DNA of 64,000 nt, from contig CP062007.1 of the NCBI GenBank assembly GCA_022749295.1, forward strand, positions 3,526,001 to 3,590,000, read 5' to 3'. The translations under genes and the position numbers were made by a program. Positions 53,689 through 61,428 of the stretch are shown here, one piece after another (position 1 is the stretch's first letter; every line of letters begins with the position of its first letter). The notes below the pieces were generated by a model. The model did no database searches and was not told where the DNA came from. It worked only from the letters and a program-made list of their open reading frames with translations. The DNA is from Flavobacteriaceae bacterium GSB9. GTDB lineage: Bacteria; Bacteroidota; Bacteroidia; Flavobacteriales; Flavobacteriaceae.

Positions 53689-53901
53689 TTACAGTTTTTT
53701 AATGCTTTTTGTATACGTTTCTAATAATCTATTTAGGGAATCTAAATAGCCTTTTAGATCTTTGCTACTTATTCCTTTTACCTTATTGGATAGGAAGTTT
53801 CTAGGGATTTCATTCAAGTATTTAATCAATTCTGGATATTCCTCTTGAATTTTTATGGTTATCAGTCGGATTTTATCATTAAGGTCATTTTGAGATTCCA
53901 T
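53689..53901 (-). CDS. Hypothetical 70-residue protein
   Basis: A small helical protein (DKIRLITIKIQEEYPELIKYLNEIPRNFLSNKVKGISSKDLKGYLDSLNRLLETY). Proteins with an ExxPEL-KYLxExP core recur in flavobacterial stress gene clusters beside HPF and BON proteins. No biochemical function is known to me. Operon position between the HPF-like gene and the His/Ala-rich protein gene. Confidence 0.65.
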   Translation of the reverse strand: MESQNDLNDKIRLITIKIQEEYPELIKYLNEIPRNFLSNKVKGISSKDLKGYLDSLNRLLETYTKSIKKL

Positions 53902-53970
53902 TTTCTATAAGTTTTGAAAAACTAAAAGCTTCTTTAATTTAAAGTTGCTTTTAATAAATGCTATACTGAA

Positions 53971-54225
53971 TTAACAAATTACCGCATGTTGCTTACCTGC
54001 TTTTTGAGTTTTATTGGAAAGGGTTACCTGACGATGAGCAGCAATTGTACTTTTTTCTGCTTTTTCATGATTTTCATTTTCATGATGTGTTGCGGCTTCA
54101 AGGTGGTATTTGGCTGCAGTTAGCAAATGAGCTGCTGCTTTTCTGTTTTTTTTACTCCTTTTTAAGGTTTCTCCTATTGGACTAATCGCTTTTCCTTTTT
54201 TGAGATTTACTTTTGTGGTTTTCAT
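53971..54225 (-). CDS. Hypothetical basic, His/Ala-rich protein
   Basis: An 84-residue protein: a Lys-rich start (KVNLKKGKAISPIGETLKRSKKNRK), then an amphipathic helix AAAHLLTAAKYHLEAATHHENENHEKAEKSTIAAHRQ and a Lys-rich tail. The AAxHHexgnHekA pattern recurs in Bacteroidota proteins associated with stress. It could bind nucleic acids. Ten bases separate its start from the BON gene stop. Confidence 0.6.
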   Translation of the reverse strand: MKTTKVNLKKGKAISPIGETLKRSKKNRKAAAHLLTAAKYHLEAATHHENENHEKAEKSTIAAHRQVTLSNKTQKAGKQHAVIC

Positions 54226-54234
54226 TATATCGCT

Positions 54235-54474
54235 TTAAAAATTAAGTTCTAGTTCATTATTTACATGCCAGATTCCAGGGGTTTTCCCAACAATGCGTTC
54301 TGCCTCCTCTTTTTGATATAAAGAAATTGTTTTTCCAGAAAGTGTTACTGCGGTACCTGACACTTTTATATTTATATCATTATGATTAATAGAACTTCGT
54401 CTAAGGGCATTTTTAACATCTTTTTGTTTAATGGCATCTATCACATCAGACTGTAATTCTGCATTATTTTTCAT
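54235..54474 (-). CDS. BON-domain protein
   Basis: A 79-residue single BON domain without signal peptide: ELQSDVIDAIKQKDVKNALRRSSINHNDINIKVSGTAVTLSGKTISLYQKEEAERIVGKTPGIWHVNNELEL. The VTLSGxVxSxxQKxxAexxVxxxxGVxxVxNxL pattern is clear. BON domains bind phospholipid or occur in stress proteins like OsmY; without export it would be cytoplasmic. Part of the HPF block. Confidence 0.85.
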   Translation of the reverse strand: MKNNAELQSDVIDAIKQKDVKNALRRSSINHNDINIKVSGTAVTLSGKTISLYQKEEAERIVGKTPGIWHVNNELELNF

Positions 54475-54494
54475 CTTTATTATTTTTTATTTTG

Positions 54495-54617
54495 TTACTT
54501 TTTAATAGTTGGTTCATAAATCTTATAGTCTTTGTTTAGTTGGTTGATATTACCAGTTGGATTTGTTGGATGAGTCTGTTCTATTGTTCTTTTAAATTTC
54601 TTTCTATCTTTAATCAT
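54495..54617 (-). CDS. Short hypothetical protein (40 residues)
   Basis: A minus-strand ATG at 54617 opens MIKDRKKFKRTIEQTHPTN followed by PTGNINQLNKDYKIYEP and ends TAA 20 bases before the BON start. Basic N-terminus and Pro/Asn-rich middle; no family recognised. It sits at the front of the stress block and shares its strand, which supports it being real. Confidence 0.5.
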   Translation of the reverse strand: MIKDRKKFKRTIEQTHPTNPTGNINQLNKDYKIYEPTIKK

Positions 54618-54855
54618 TCCATGTTTTTTATTTTAATTGTTCATTTATAGTATACAGCTTTAATACTTAAACATAGCCAATACTATCTTAAAGTTAGTAA
54701 CTTATGCTAAAGACTTAACTATTAGTGACCCTATTAAATTTAAGTTCAGCTAATATTTTTATTTCAAGGGATTATTGTAGCCTCTAATTTCTCTGTTATA
54801 CCGAAATAGGGCTGTTTAGAGTTATGTAGCTTTTATGCAGAAACGTCGCTCTACA

Positions 54856-54992
54856 TTACAGCTAACGGTTGGGCTATGATTCCGTTGCGAGGTAAATCCT
54901 GTGGTTTTCTCGAGTAGGAATCAGCTTATTAAAAGTAAACATATTTTTTAAAGTTGGATGGAGCAATGGATTATAGCCGTTGTTGTGGGTAG
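54856..54992 (-). repeat. Palindromic cassette-boundary element A4
   Basis: 137 bases. The left arm GGCTATGATTCCGTTGC pairs with GCAATGGATTATAGCC on the right, with one extra base on the left side. The right end GTTGTGGGTAG does not match the next element's left end (GTTGGCTAC), the only failure in the series, in the block that contains an IS3 insertion. Confidence 0.9.
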
Positions 54993-55142
54993 TTATTTAA
55001 CGTTTTTTTAAAACTATATGTTCATTTTAATTTTTTCAAATCATTTGTGAATTGTTCTATCTTAGGCCGGTAATTCTCACTAAACATTGTCCTATATTAT
55101 CTATCGTGTAACATTTTGGACGTTAAATGGTAATTTTCGATT

Positions 55143-55150
55143 TAGATTTG
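55143..55150 (+). promoter_or_regulatory. Promoter of the gene at 55175
   Basis: TAGATTTG is a TANNTTTG box 25 bases before the start codon. TTTTG at 55114-55118 lies 24 bases upstream, a workable -33 element. Confidence 0.5.
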
Positions 55151-55174
55151 AAATGAATCAGTAAAACAAAAATT

Positions 55175-56110
55175 ATGAAGACTACAATTGAAAACTCCAA
55201 ACGTAAATCAAAAAGTAAAACGAGTAATAAGCCTAAATTGAAAAACTCAAGAGAGGCTGATATTAGATCCAGCGAAAATATTTTGTATGGGGGTATTGTA
55301 CTACCTCAATGGGTTGATTTGAATGATGACTTTTTAGTACCAATTGGTATTTCGGATTCAATTTACCAACCTAGAGAGGGCATCTTCCCCAATCCTTCAG
55401 AATATGTTTATAGTGGGCGTTTAAATTATCCCAGAAGTGCAAGCAAAGCTACTCCTGCTGGAAAGTTCTGCCTTGGGCTGGCTTTGGGAAAGAAAATTAT
55501 CGGCCCAAGTATTGATTTTGGATACGATAACAACGTAGACCAAACAACCACAGTATCCTCTGAAATTAAGTATGAATTTGGACTGAAAAGGAATAGAACA
55601 TATAATATATCATCATTATTTAACTGTATTACAGACGAAAGAAATTTACAACTTTACTATTTTGGAGAAAGTGACACACCTCCATATAGAGTAAATCCTG
55701 GGGGATCGTTGAAAGGACGAGTTTGGATGATAATAGAACTGGACGGTCGAGAAATTTATGTAGCTAGAAGTCCATTCTTGTATTGGAAAAAACAATATCA
55801 AAACAATGTTGATATTAAAGAGATATTGAGATCTGTTAACTTAAACTATTTGTTCAATAATCGTGATTCTCGACAACTTACAGTAACGTATAGGGTAGAG
55901 ATTCAAGCCATAGAGCATACTTATCTTAACGATAACTTGCTTAATAACAATACAGATAGACAAGTTTTTATCGGATGTAATTTTACGGATAGTGAAGTAT
56001 ATAATAATCCAGATATGGGTGAAATTGCATTCCTTTTTGACATGGAAGGCAAGCCTGAGTTCCATATTGGTATATTAAATATCAATAATGTTCAATTATT
56101 GGAAGTATAA
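55175..56110 (+). CDS. Hypothetical protein, unrecognised family
   Basis: A 311-residue protein without signal peptide or membrane segment. A Lys/Ser-rich N-terminal tail (NSKRKSKSKTSNKPKLKNS) precedes a beta-rich body (PQWVDLNDDFLVPIGISDSIYQPREGIF, GGSLKGRVWMIIELDGREIYVARSPFLYWKK, RQLTVTYRVEIQAIE). It has its own promoter and terminator and is one of the few plus-strand genes in the palindrome-bounded region. No function can be assigned. Confidence 0.7.
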   Translation: MKTTIENSKRKSKSKTSNKPKLKNSREADIRSSENILYGGIVLPQWVDLNDDFLVPIGISDSIYQPREGIFPNPSEYVYSGRLNYPRSASKATPAGKFCLGLALGKKIIGPSIDFGYDNNVDQTTTVSSEIKYEFGLKRNRTYNISSLFNCITDERNLQLYYFGESDTPPYRVNPGGSLKGRVWMIIELDGREIYVARSPFLYWKKQYQNNVDIKEILRSVNLNYLFNNRDSRQLTVTYRVEIQAIEHTYLNDNLLNNNTDRQVFIGCNFTDSEVYNNPDMGEIAFLFDMEGKPEFHIGILNINNVQLLEV

Positions 56111-56145
56111 GCTTTGTTATTAATTATTTAAATGGAGATTCTTAA

Positions 56146-56172
56146 AAAGCCGAAGTTACATTCGGCTTTATT
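56146..56172 (+). terminator. Intrinsic terminator after the gene at 55175
   Basis: AAAGCCGAA and TTCGGCTTT form a perfect 9-bp stem with a 6-base loop and short T-rich tail, 35 bases after the stop codon. Confidence 0.8.
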
Positions 56173-56228
56173 CATTTATGTATTATACTGAAATAGGTTG
56201 ACTCTTTTTTGGTTACTATTGCTGGTTC

Positions 56229-57121
56229 TTAAAACTTGAGTTCAAGTAAATTTACATTATTTTTTCGATAGGATTTGTATTTGATGTTTGGATTGAGATG
56301 CACATCAGCAGGTTTTCTTAATTTTAAGCTAAAATGTGTTCTTAGATTGTTGTAAATATATACTGCTTGTTTGGTCATTTTCTGAGCTAATTCAGTGCTT
56401 TTAATGGTTTGTTTTAGTCCGTATTCATATTTTAACGTTCTGTTAATGCGTTCGGCAACAGCGTTTTCATACGGATCGTATTGTTCAGTCATGCTCATTG
56501 TAATTCCGTTATCTTCAGCAAACTTTGTGTATTCAGGGTTGCAGTACTGGAAGCCTCTATCGGAATGATGAATGAGTTTTTGGTTGGGATACTTTCTGTT
56601 TTTAATGGCCATATCGAGCGCTTTTCTGCAAAGTGATGTTCTCATATGGTTATCGAGGTTATAGCCCATAATTTGCTTGGAATAGGCGTCTGTGACCAAT
56701 GCTAAATAGTTGTGTCCGTTTTCAGTTTTAATGTACGTTATATCGCTTACCCATAGCTGTTCAGGTCGTTTAGGGACGTGGTCTTTGATCAGGTTTTTGT
56801 ATTTTCTGTACATATGGTTTGAGTTTGTGGTTGTGATGTAATTTTTAGTTTTAGGAATGAGTAGCTTGTTAAGTCTAAGGAACCGATAGAACTTGTCTCT
56901 TCCTATCTTAACATCAGCTTTAATAAAGTCTTGTTTTAGTTCAGTATAGAGTTTAATCCCACCCGTTTTAGAGCCTACTTTTTTACGGTATTCCTTGACC
57001 ATTTTTATTAGCTTCTGATGGTCTATTTCTTGTTTTTGTTGTGCTTTGAGCCTTTTGTAGAAGGCTTGTTTGCTAATCCCAAAACATCCATAGAGCCATT
57101 TTCTTTTATACGGGCTTTTTT
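56229..57121 (-). CDS. IS3-family transposase OrfB (DDE integrase core)
   Basis: The orfB frame reads from the slip site at 57121 and ends at 56229. A free-standing ATG at 57002 gives 257 residues. HTH_21-like region (GISKQAFYKRLKAQQ), then the DDE core: SDITYIKTENGHNYLALVTDAYSKQIMGY, LIHHSDRGFQYCNPEY and NAVAERINRTLKYEYGL supply the two Asp and the Glu. Made mainly as an OrfAB fusion through -1 frameshifting. It appears functional, in contrast to the copy at 47042. Confidence 0.9.
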
Positions 57122-57481
57122 CTTTTTCTCTATCTCTTTTGCTAATGTTTTGGGCAATGACTTTTTTGACATATCGACGCCAGTAATAAGTTCCATATCA
57201 GCGATGATGTCCTGCTGGAAGTCTTTTTGGAACTCCAGTTCTTCAATTTTTTCCTTTAGTCTTTTAATTTCATCGTTCTTGCTCATACCATTGTTTTGTT
57301 GTACTAAGGTACTGTATTTTCTTAACCAATAGGCAATGGTTGTCCTAGGGACATCATATTTTTTGGAAGCCTGATTGTTAGAGATGTGTCCAGTAAGGAT
57401 TTGGTCAACGACCAAAAGTTTGGTTTCTAGATTGACTTTTTGGTAGCTTTTTTTTCGCCAGTGGTCTTTTTTTGTTTTCAT
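57023..57481 (-). CDS. IS3-family transposase OrfA (HTH protein)
   Basis: 152 residues: an N-terminal helix-turn-helix for IS-end binding (KVNLETKLLVVDQILTGHISNNQASKKYDVPRTTIAYWLRKY), then a leucine-zipper-like coiled coil (SKNDEIKRLKEKIEELEFQKDF). The in-frame end after the slip site is a short unrelated tail. Overlaps OrfB by about 100 bases. Confidence 0.9.
   Translation of the reverse strand: MKTKKDHWRKKSYQKVNLETKLLVVDQILTGHISNNQASKKYDVPRTTIAYWLRKYSTLVQQNNGMSKNDEIKRLKEKIEELEFQKDFQQDIIADMELITGVDMSKKSLPKTLAKEIEKKKKARIKENGSMDVLGLANKPSTKGSKHNKNKK
57115..57121 (-). other. -1 frameshift slippery heptamer AAAAAAG
   Basis: On the minus strand AAAAAAG stands in orfA frame as AAA AAA G. Moving back one base joins the orfA coiled coil to SPYKRKWLYGCFGISKQAFYKRL, the proper start of OrfB. 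A and G runs of this type are the usual slip sites in IS3. Confidence 0.8.
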
Positions 57482-57546
57482 AAGTGACTATAATTAAATG
57501 ATTAATTTTTAGTCAACCTATTTCAGGAAAGTTCACTGTTTTAATT

Positions 57547-57685
57547 GTAGCCAACGGTCTCGTATAACCGTCAGTTACGGGTTAATATGCGTTAATTTTC
57601 GGTTTAGCACAGACGTTAGCAATTCCGAGTGGATTCTGACGTAGTCGAATCCGCCGTAATTGCGGTTATACATTGTTACCTACCG
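57547..57685 (-). repeat. Palindromic cassette-boundary element A5
   Basis: 139 bases. The left arm CGTATAACCG pairs with CGGTTATAC on the right; the arms differ in sequence from A4 but keep pairing. The right end GTTACCTACC is the exact complement of A6's left end. The stop codon of the adjoining gene lies within the right end. Confidence 0.85.
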
Positions 57686-58129
57686 TATTTTTCTTTTTAT
57701 TTTTCTCCATTTACGTTTGTTCATTTCCACGAAAATCAGTCCATTTTTCCCACGTTGACCATAAATCGCGAATGTTTGGTCAGTCGGTTTGTGCAAAGTA
57801 ATTTTCGTAACGTTTTCCAATTCTATGAGATTCCAAATGTTCTTTTCGTCAATCGGATATTCATTAATCACAACAAGAGGAGTATCAGGAATTGTTGATT
57901 GGTCTCGTATAATTACTTTGGTCGTAGCAGAGCGATGAGAGATACGAACTCCATTTTCATTCAGTGTGTCCCTTTCAGTCGGCTTAAAATTCAGATAATC
58001 GTATGCTTGATTTTCAATATATTCTTTCAGCGTGGTTTTTCCGTCCAGTTCTTTCCAATCCGTCACAATTTCCTGCGCATTCGAATTCAATCCGATTATG
58101 ATTATCGTTATGGAAAGTAGTTTTCTCAT
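57680..58129 (-). CDS. Small secreted protein with TonB plug-like C-terminus (A5-A6 cassette)
   Basis: A 149-residue protein with a signal peptide (LLSITIIIIGLNSNAQ). The last 60 residues, with ENVTKITLHKPTDQTFAIYGQRGKNGLIFVEM, copy the end of a TonB-receptor plug domain (IESIxVLKDxxAxAIYGxRGxNGVIxI), but no barrel follows. Such plug-only proteins are found widely in flavobacteria with unknown role. The start codon lies within ten bases of element A6, leaving no room for a classical ribosome site, and the stop is inside A5. Confidence 0.75.
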   Translation of the reverse strand: MRKLLSITIIIIGLNSNAQEIVTDWKELDGKTTLKEYIENQAYDYLNFKPTERDTLNENGVRISHRSATTKVIIRDQSTIPDTPLVVINEYPIDEKNIWNLIELENVTKITLHKPTDQTFAIYGQRGKNGLIFVEMNKRKWRKIKRKIR

Positions 58130-58131
58130 AT

Positions 58132-58270
58132 GGTAGGTAACGGTTTGTGTAACCTCGTCGTTGCGTGGTTTTGGTACTAAAATAATTAAAAAGAACGGAC
58201 TTTTCCGCTTGCGAGGATTTTCCGATGAGGAAAATCAGAAGCAATGCGGGTTACACGTTGTTGTGCAACG
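58132..58270 (-). repeat. Palindromic cassette-boundary element A6
   Basis: 139 bases. The left arm GTGTAACC pairs with GGTTACAC on the right. It contains GCGAGGATTTTCCGATGAGG, close to A10-A12. The right end GTTGTGCAAC is the exact complement of A7's left end. Confidence 0.9.
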
Positions 58271-58273
58271 TTT

Positions 58274-58669
58274 TTATTTATACTTGGCTTTATTCTGTTC
58301 AATTGTTATTTTAAGGGCAGAACTTGAAATATTCGCATAATTTGATTCAATATCTTGTTTTACTCTTTTATATAGGCAATTATCCTTCTGCATTTTTTTA
58401 AGTATTGGGTATATTCCATTTTTTTTACGACTAACAATACTCGCCACAATCCTAATTGCCAAACCCAATTTGATTTTTTTATAAGATAAGTCATCAAAAT
58501 TCCATCGACTATGTTTTAGTTTGCTATTTTTTTTAATGTCCTTTAATAGCAATTCTGTTTTGGTTGGTTTCTTTACTTTTTTTTGCTTTTTCTTCTGTTC
58601 CAGATTTGCAAAAGGGTGGAAGGTACTAAAGCCTCTTCCTCCTCGATTTTCATATTTTAATTTAGTCAT
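58274..58669 (-). CDS. Hypothetical basic protein (A6-A7 cassette, second gene)
   Basis: A 131-residue Lys-rich protein (TFHPFANLEQKKKQKKVKKPTKTELLLKDIKKNSKLKHSRW). The latter half is helical (KIKLGLAIRIVASIVSRKKNG). No signal peptide or recognised domain. It shares a cassette with the gene at 58684 and is separated from it by 14 bases, so the two are co-transcribed; the stop codon begins 4 bases from A6. Confidence 0.6.
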   Translation of the reverse strand: MTKLKYENRGGRGFSTFHPFANLEQKKKQKKVKKPTKTELLLKDIKKNSKLKHSRWNFDDLSYKKIKLGLAIRIVASIVSRKKNGIYPILKKMQKDNCLYKRVKQDIESNYANISSSALKITIEQNKAKYK

Positions 58670-58683
58670 AATATTTAAGTGAC

Positions 58684-58941
58684 TTAACCAATTTTTTTAA
58701 TGAATTGGTCTTTAGCTCGCAAGTAAATTCGTCCATCTGGTTTTTGGCAAACTTTTACATTTTCCGTTATGAATTTAGTTCCGATTGGATGTGATTCTCT
58801 TTCACTTTTACTACATTCAATTACCAAGTTTGTTGGTAAGTTTTGTCCACTTAAAGGTCTTACTCTAATTCTACCTGTTTCCTTGTCCTTAAAGTTTTCA
58901 CATTTTATGTTTTCATAATAGTTACCTACAATTAATTCCAT
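58684..58941 (-). CDS. Hypothetical protein (A6-A7 cassette, first gene)
   Basis: An 85-residue beta-rich protein (YYENIKCENFKDKETGRIRVRPLSGQNLPTNLVIECSKSERESHPIGTKFITENVKVCQKPDGRIYLRAKDQ). The layout suggests a small SH3- or OB-like barrel but no family is recognised. First gene of a two-gene block between A6 and A7. Confidence 0.6.
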   Translation of the reverse strand: MELIVGNYYENIKCENFKDKETGRIRVRPLSGQNLPTNLVIECSKSERESHPIGTKFITENVKVCQKPDGRIYLRAKDQFIKKIG

Positions 58942-58972
58942 TTTGTTCAGGTTTTTGTTGATTTGGTCAAAT

Positions 58973-59111
58973 GTTGCACAACGGTTTGGCTATGATTTCG
59001 GCGTGGAATCGTCCGCAGGACTATTCCGCAGAGAAATCAAGCTAATTTAATGTTTTTACTTTTGGTTTTTGCACTGTCGCCACGCTGAATTATAGCCGTT
59101 GTTGTAAATAG
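58973..59111 (-). repeat. Palindromic cassette-boundary element A7
   Basis: 139 bases. The left arm GGCTATGATTTCGGCGTGG pairs with CCACGCTGAATTATAGCC on the right over 18 positions with a single extra base on the left. The right end GTTGTAAAT is the exact complement of A8's left end. Confidence 0.92.
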
Positions 59112-59119
59112 TTGTTTTT

Positions 59120-60394
59120 TCAAAAATCAAATTCAGGATGCTGTTGGTCTAAATCTCTTTCATCATCGTAAAATTCATTATCATACAAAGAACCGCCATC
59201 TTCAACTTCTCGTTCATCTACATAATCAATTCTATCCTCATAGTTCATTGTTTCTTCTTTGTCTAGTATTGACTCAATTTCTTGTGAATCTAAATCTTGA
59301 AAGAATATTTGATATATGATTTCTTCAGGAATCCAATAATAATCTAAATCATTTGAATACTTTTTTACAAAGTCTTTACTCCAATTAATACCAACATTGC
59401 CCGATAAATTATACCAAACAACTTTATTAGCATATTTGTCTATTAATTCATTGCTCCATTTAACTTTTGTATTGCTACACAGATAATTCCAATTAATATT
59501 ATTATAAAATTTATCAATGTTTTCTTCTGTCCAGGGAAAACTTTCATTTCCGCTTAATTGTTTCCAATCCCAATTTTCATTAAACGCTTGAATCGTTTGT
59601 GAATCAAAAGTTATAGCGTTGTTCAATGATAAATATTCCCAATCCCATTCACTCTTAAATTTTTCAATTAACTCGAATGACCAAGGAAGTGAAGTGTTTC
59701 TTGATAAACTTGGCCAATGCCAAAATCTTTTTCTTTTTGAAATATAATCTATGCTCCAAGGGATTGTTGCAGAATTTGACATTTCAAACCAATCTTTCTC
59801 ATTGTTTCTACCAAACATAAAACCAGCAGTCCAATCCCATTTTTCAACTTCGATATAATTTTTTTCACAAAACTCATATACGTTGTCTGTAATATTTTCA
59901 ATTTTGGATTTCACGAAATTTTCAAGCCATTCTATGTTTAAATTTTTTGCCATAGCTTCAAAATCTAAATTATAGAAAAACTTGTCTACAATTTCTGGTG
60001 ACCAATCTACATTTTCTAAAGTGCTTAATCTTTGCCAATTAATTTTTTCATCGAAAGTTTCTAAAAATTCAGTAGAAATATTTATCTGCTCGTTTAAAAT
60101 AATCCAATCCCAATCCCAAAATTCTTCAAAGTTTTTAAGAAAATCTATAGACCAAGGTAAAGAAGGGTTTGAACTTAAATACTTCCAATTTAATTCAGAT
60201 GAAAACTGATTAATAAATTCAATGTTCCAATTTATATTTTCGTTCATAGAAATTAGTCCAAAATCTAATTTTGTATCAAAAATTCCAGCGTATTTATCTA
60301 TCAAATTTGAGTTCAATGGATAGTAACCCGAGATTATTTTTTTAACAATCAGTTTTTTCCCTTTTTTAATATTTTCTAAAAATTCTTCAAGCAT
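59120..60394 (-). CDS. Trp-rich tandem-repeat protein (A7-A8 cassette)
   Basis: A 424-residue cytoplasmic-type protein built from about ten degenerate repeats of roughly 33 residues with the pattern WxxLSxNxxhPWSxEhIxKFxxxWDW. Examples are SLPWSIDFLKNFEEFWDW, SLPWSFELIEKFKSEWDW and SFPWTEENIDKFYNNINW. Each repeat probably makes two helices in a solenoid used for protein binding. The C-terminal 50 residues are very acidic. No enzymatic motif is seen. Single gene between A7 and A8. Confidence 0.75.
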   Translation of the reverse strand: MLEEFLENIKKGKKLIVKKIISGYYPLNSNLIDKYAGIFDTKLDFGLISMNENINWNIEFINQFSSELNWKYLSSNPSLPWSIDFLKNFEEFWDWDWIILNEQINISTEFLETFDEKINWQRLSTLENVDWSPEIVDKFFYNLDFEAMAKNLNIEWLENFVKSKIENITDNVYEFCEKNYIEVEKWDWTAGFMFGRNNEKDWFEMSNSATIPWSIDYISKRKRFWHWPSLSRNTSLPWSFELIEKFKSEWDWEYLSLNNAITFDSQTIQAFNENWDWKQLSGNESFPWTEENIDKFYNNINWNYLCSNTKVKWSNELIDKYANKVVWYNLSGNVGINWSKDFVKKYSNDLDYYWIPEEIIYQIFFQDLDSQEIESILDKEETMNYEDRIDYVDEREVEDGGSLYDNEFYDDERDLDQQHPEFDF

Positions 60395-60412
60395 TTAGTT
60401 TGTTTCACAATT

Positions 60413-60550
60413 ATTTACAACGTTTCTGTATAAGAATAGTGCGGTTTTGTGTCCGAGGATTTTCCGCAGGAAAATCAGAGTGACCAAACACGCACTAACT
60501 TTAGGTTTTGTACTAAACTACGCATTATTTTTATATGGTGTTAGCAACAG
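60413..60550 (-). repeat. Palindromic cassette-boundary element A8
   Basis: 138 bases. The left arm TGTATAAGAATAGTGCG pairs with CGCATTATTTTTATAT on the right with a few mismatches. The right end GTTAGCAAC is the exact complement of A9's left end. Confidence 0.9.
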
Positions 60551-60554
60551 ACTT

Positions 60555-61268
60555 TTATTCATTTTTCAAAAACTTATTTATCCGTTCTCCAATTTCTTGA
60601 ATTGTTAAAAGAACAGCTTCGTTTTTAATTCGGTTTGCTGCTTCACTGTCGTTCAATTCGTTTTCTTGTCTTTTGGATTGGTATTCTTTAGTCACAATTG
60701 TTGAGAAAGGAATTAGTCCAGTCCTAACATCCAAAATTATCAATTGAGTTGTTGCGAAAGCTTTAATGTCAGATTTTGAAAACAGCTTATATTTTGAGTA
60801 CAAATCACTATTGATAGAATAAATTACAACAATATCAGATTGTGTTCTAACTGCCGCTTCTCGAATGTTTGTAAAAGTTGGATTATTTGATATTAATAAA
60901 TCTGGAATTTTTGAAACTTTTTGAACTCTTTCCGATTGCTTAAACTTTGTGGTAAACAAGTCTAAATATTCTTGTTGCGATTTTAAATACTCTTCATTGT
61001 TCCAATAATAATTTCTTCGGTTTTGGGTGCTTTCCAGTTTTACGAGTGAAACTCTCAAATTTTTTGGCAGAGAATAATTTCCATCAAGTATTTTTTGTAT
61101 GTTTTCTTCCGATATCGTGGAAGTTTTATCATTAAACAATGATTGTGTTATAGGTTGTTCAGCTTCATAATATCCGTGTGCTGAAATTCCTTGAGTTGAT
61201 TGTCCAATTTGTCTACTTGCACAAGAAGAAAGAGCAATTATTAGAATTAGGTAAAATGTGTTCTTCAT
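60555..61268 (-). CDS. Lipoprotein of unknown function (A8-A9 cassette)
   Basis: A 237-residue protein with a signal and lipobox (IALSSC, Cys16). The body alternates strands and helices (LRVSLVKLESTQNRRNYYWNNEEYLKSQQEYLDLF, SDIVVIYSINSDLYSKYKLFSKSDIKAFATTQLIILDVRTG). DIVVIYS plus AFATTQLIILDVRTGLIPF recall outer-membrane lipoproteins of the LpoB/CsgG-like fold, but this is weak. Single gene in its block. Confidence 0.65.
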   Translation of the reverse strand: MKNTFYLILIIALSSCASRQIGQSTQGISAHGYYEAEQPITQSLFNDKTSTISEENIQKILDGNYSLPKNLRVSLVKLESTQNRRNYYWNNEEYLKSQQEYLDLFTTKFKQSERVQKVSKIPDLLISNNPTFTNIREAAVRTQSDIVVIYSINSDLYSKYKLFSKSDIKAFATTQLIILDVRTGLIPFSTIVTKEYQSKRQENELNDSEAANRIKNEAVLLTIQEIGERINKFLKNE

Positions 61269-61288
61269 TATGTTTTTTGTCTTAGTTT

Positions 61289-61425
61289 GTTGCTAACGGT
61301 CTCGGCTATGAGTAGTTGCGTGGGTTAGTACTTAAAATTGCAAGTACACACCAAGCTGAAAATCCGCGAGGATTTTCAGAAGTAGGCGAGAACAAGCAAT
61401 TACTTATAGCCATTGTTGCCACACG
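61289..61425 (-). repeat. Palindromic cassette-boundary element A9
   Basis: 137 bases. The left arm GGCTATGAGTAGTTGC pairs with GCAATTACTTATAGCC on the right; the GAAAATCCGCGAGGATTTTC hairpin is inside. The right end GTTGCCACAC is the exact complement of A10's left end. Confidence 0.92.
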
Positions 61426-61428
61426 TTT

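Larger units (their letters stand above)
56189..57525 (-). mobile_element. Intact IS3-family insertion sequence
   Basis: About 1.34 kb, bounded by perfect 15-base inverted repeats TGAAATAGGTTGACT and AGTCAACCTATTTCA with TG...CA ends. It carries orfA and orfB in frames joined by a -1 slip. No clear target duplication is visible. It lies between elements A4 and A5. The ten bases outside its right end (GGAAAGTTCA) also follow the other three IS ends in the window. Confidence 0.9.

Noticed and set aside
58921-58930. GTTACCTACA inside the gene at 58684 as a further recombination core
   Set aside because: It is part of the coding sequence near the start codon and has no palindromic arms. It is a chance match to the A5/A11 ends.
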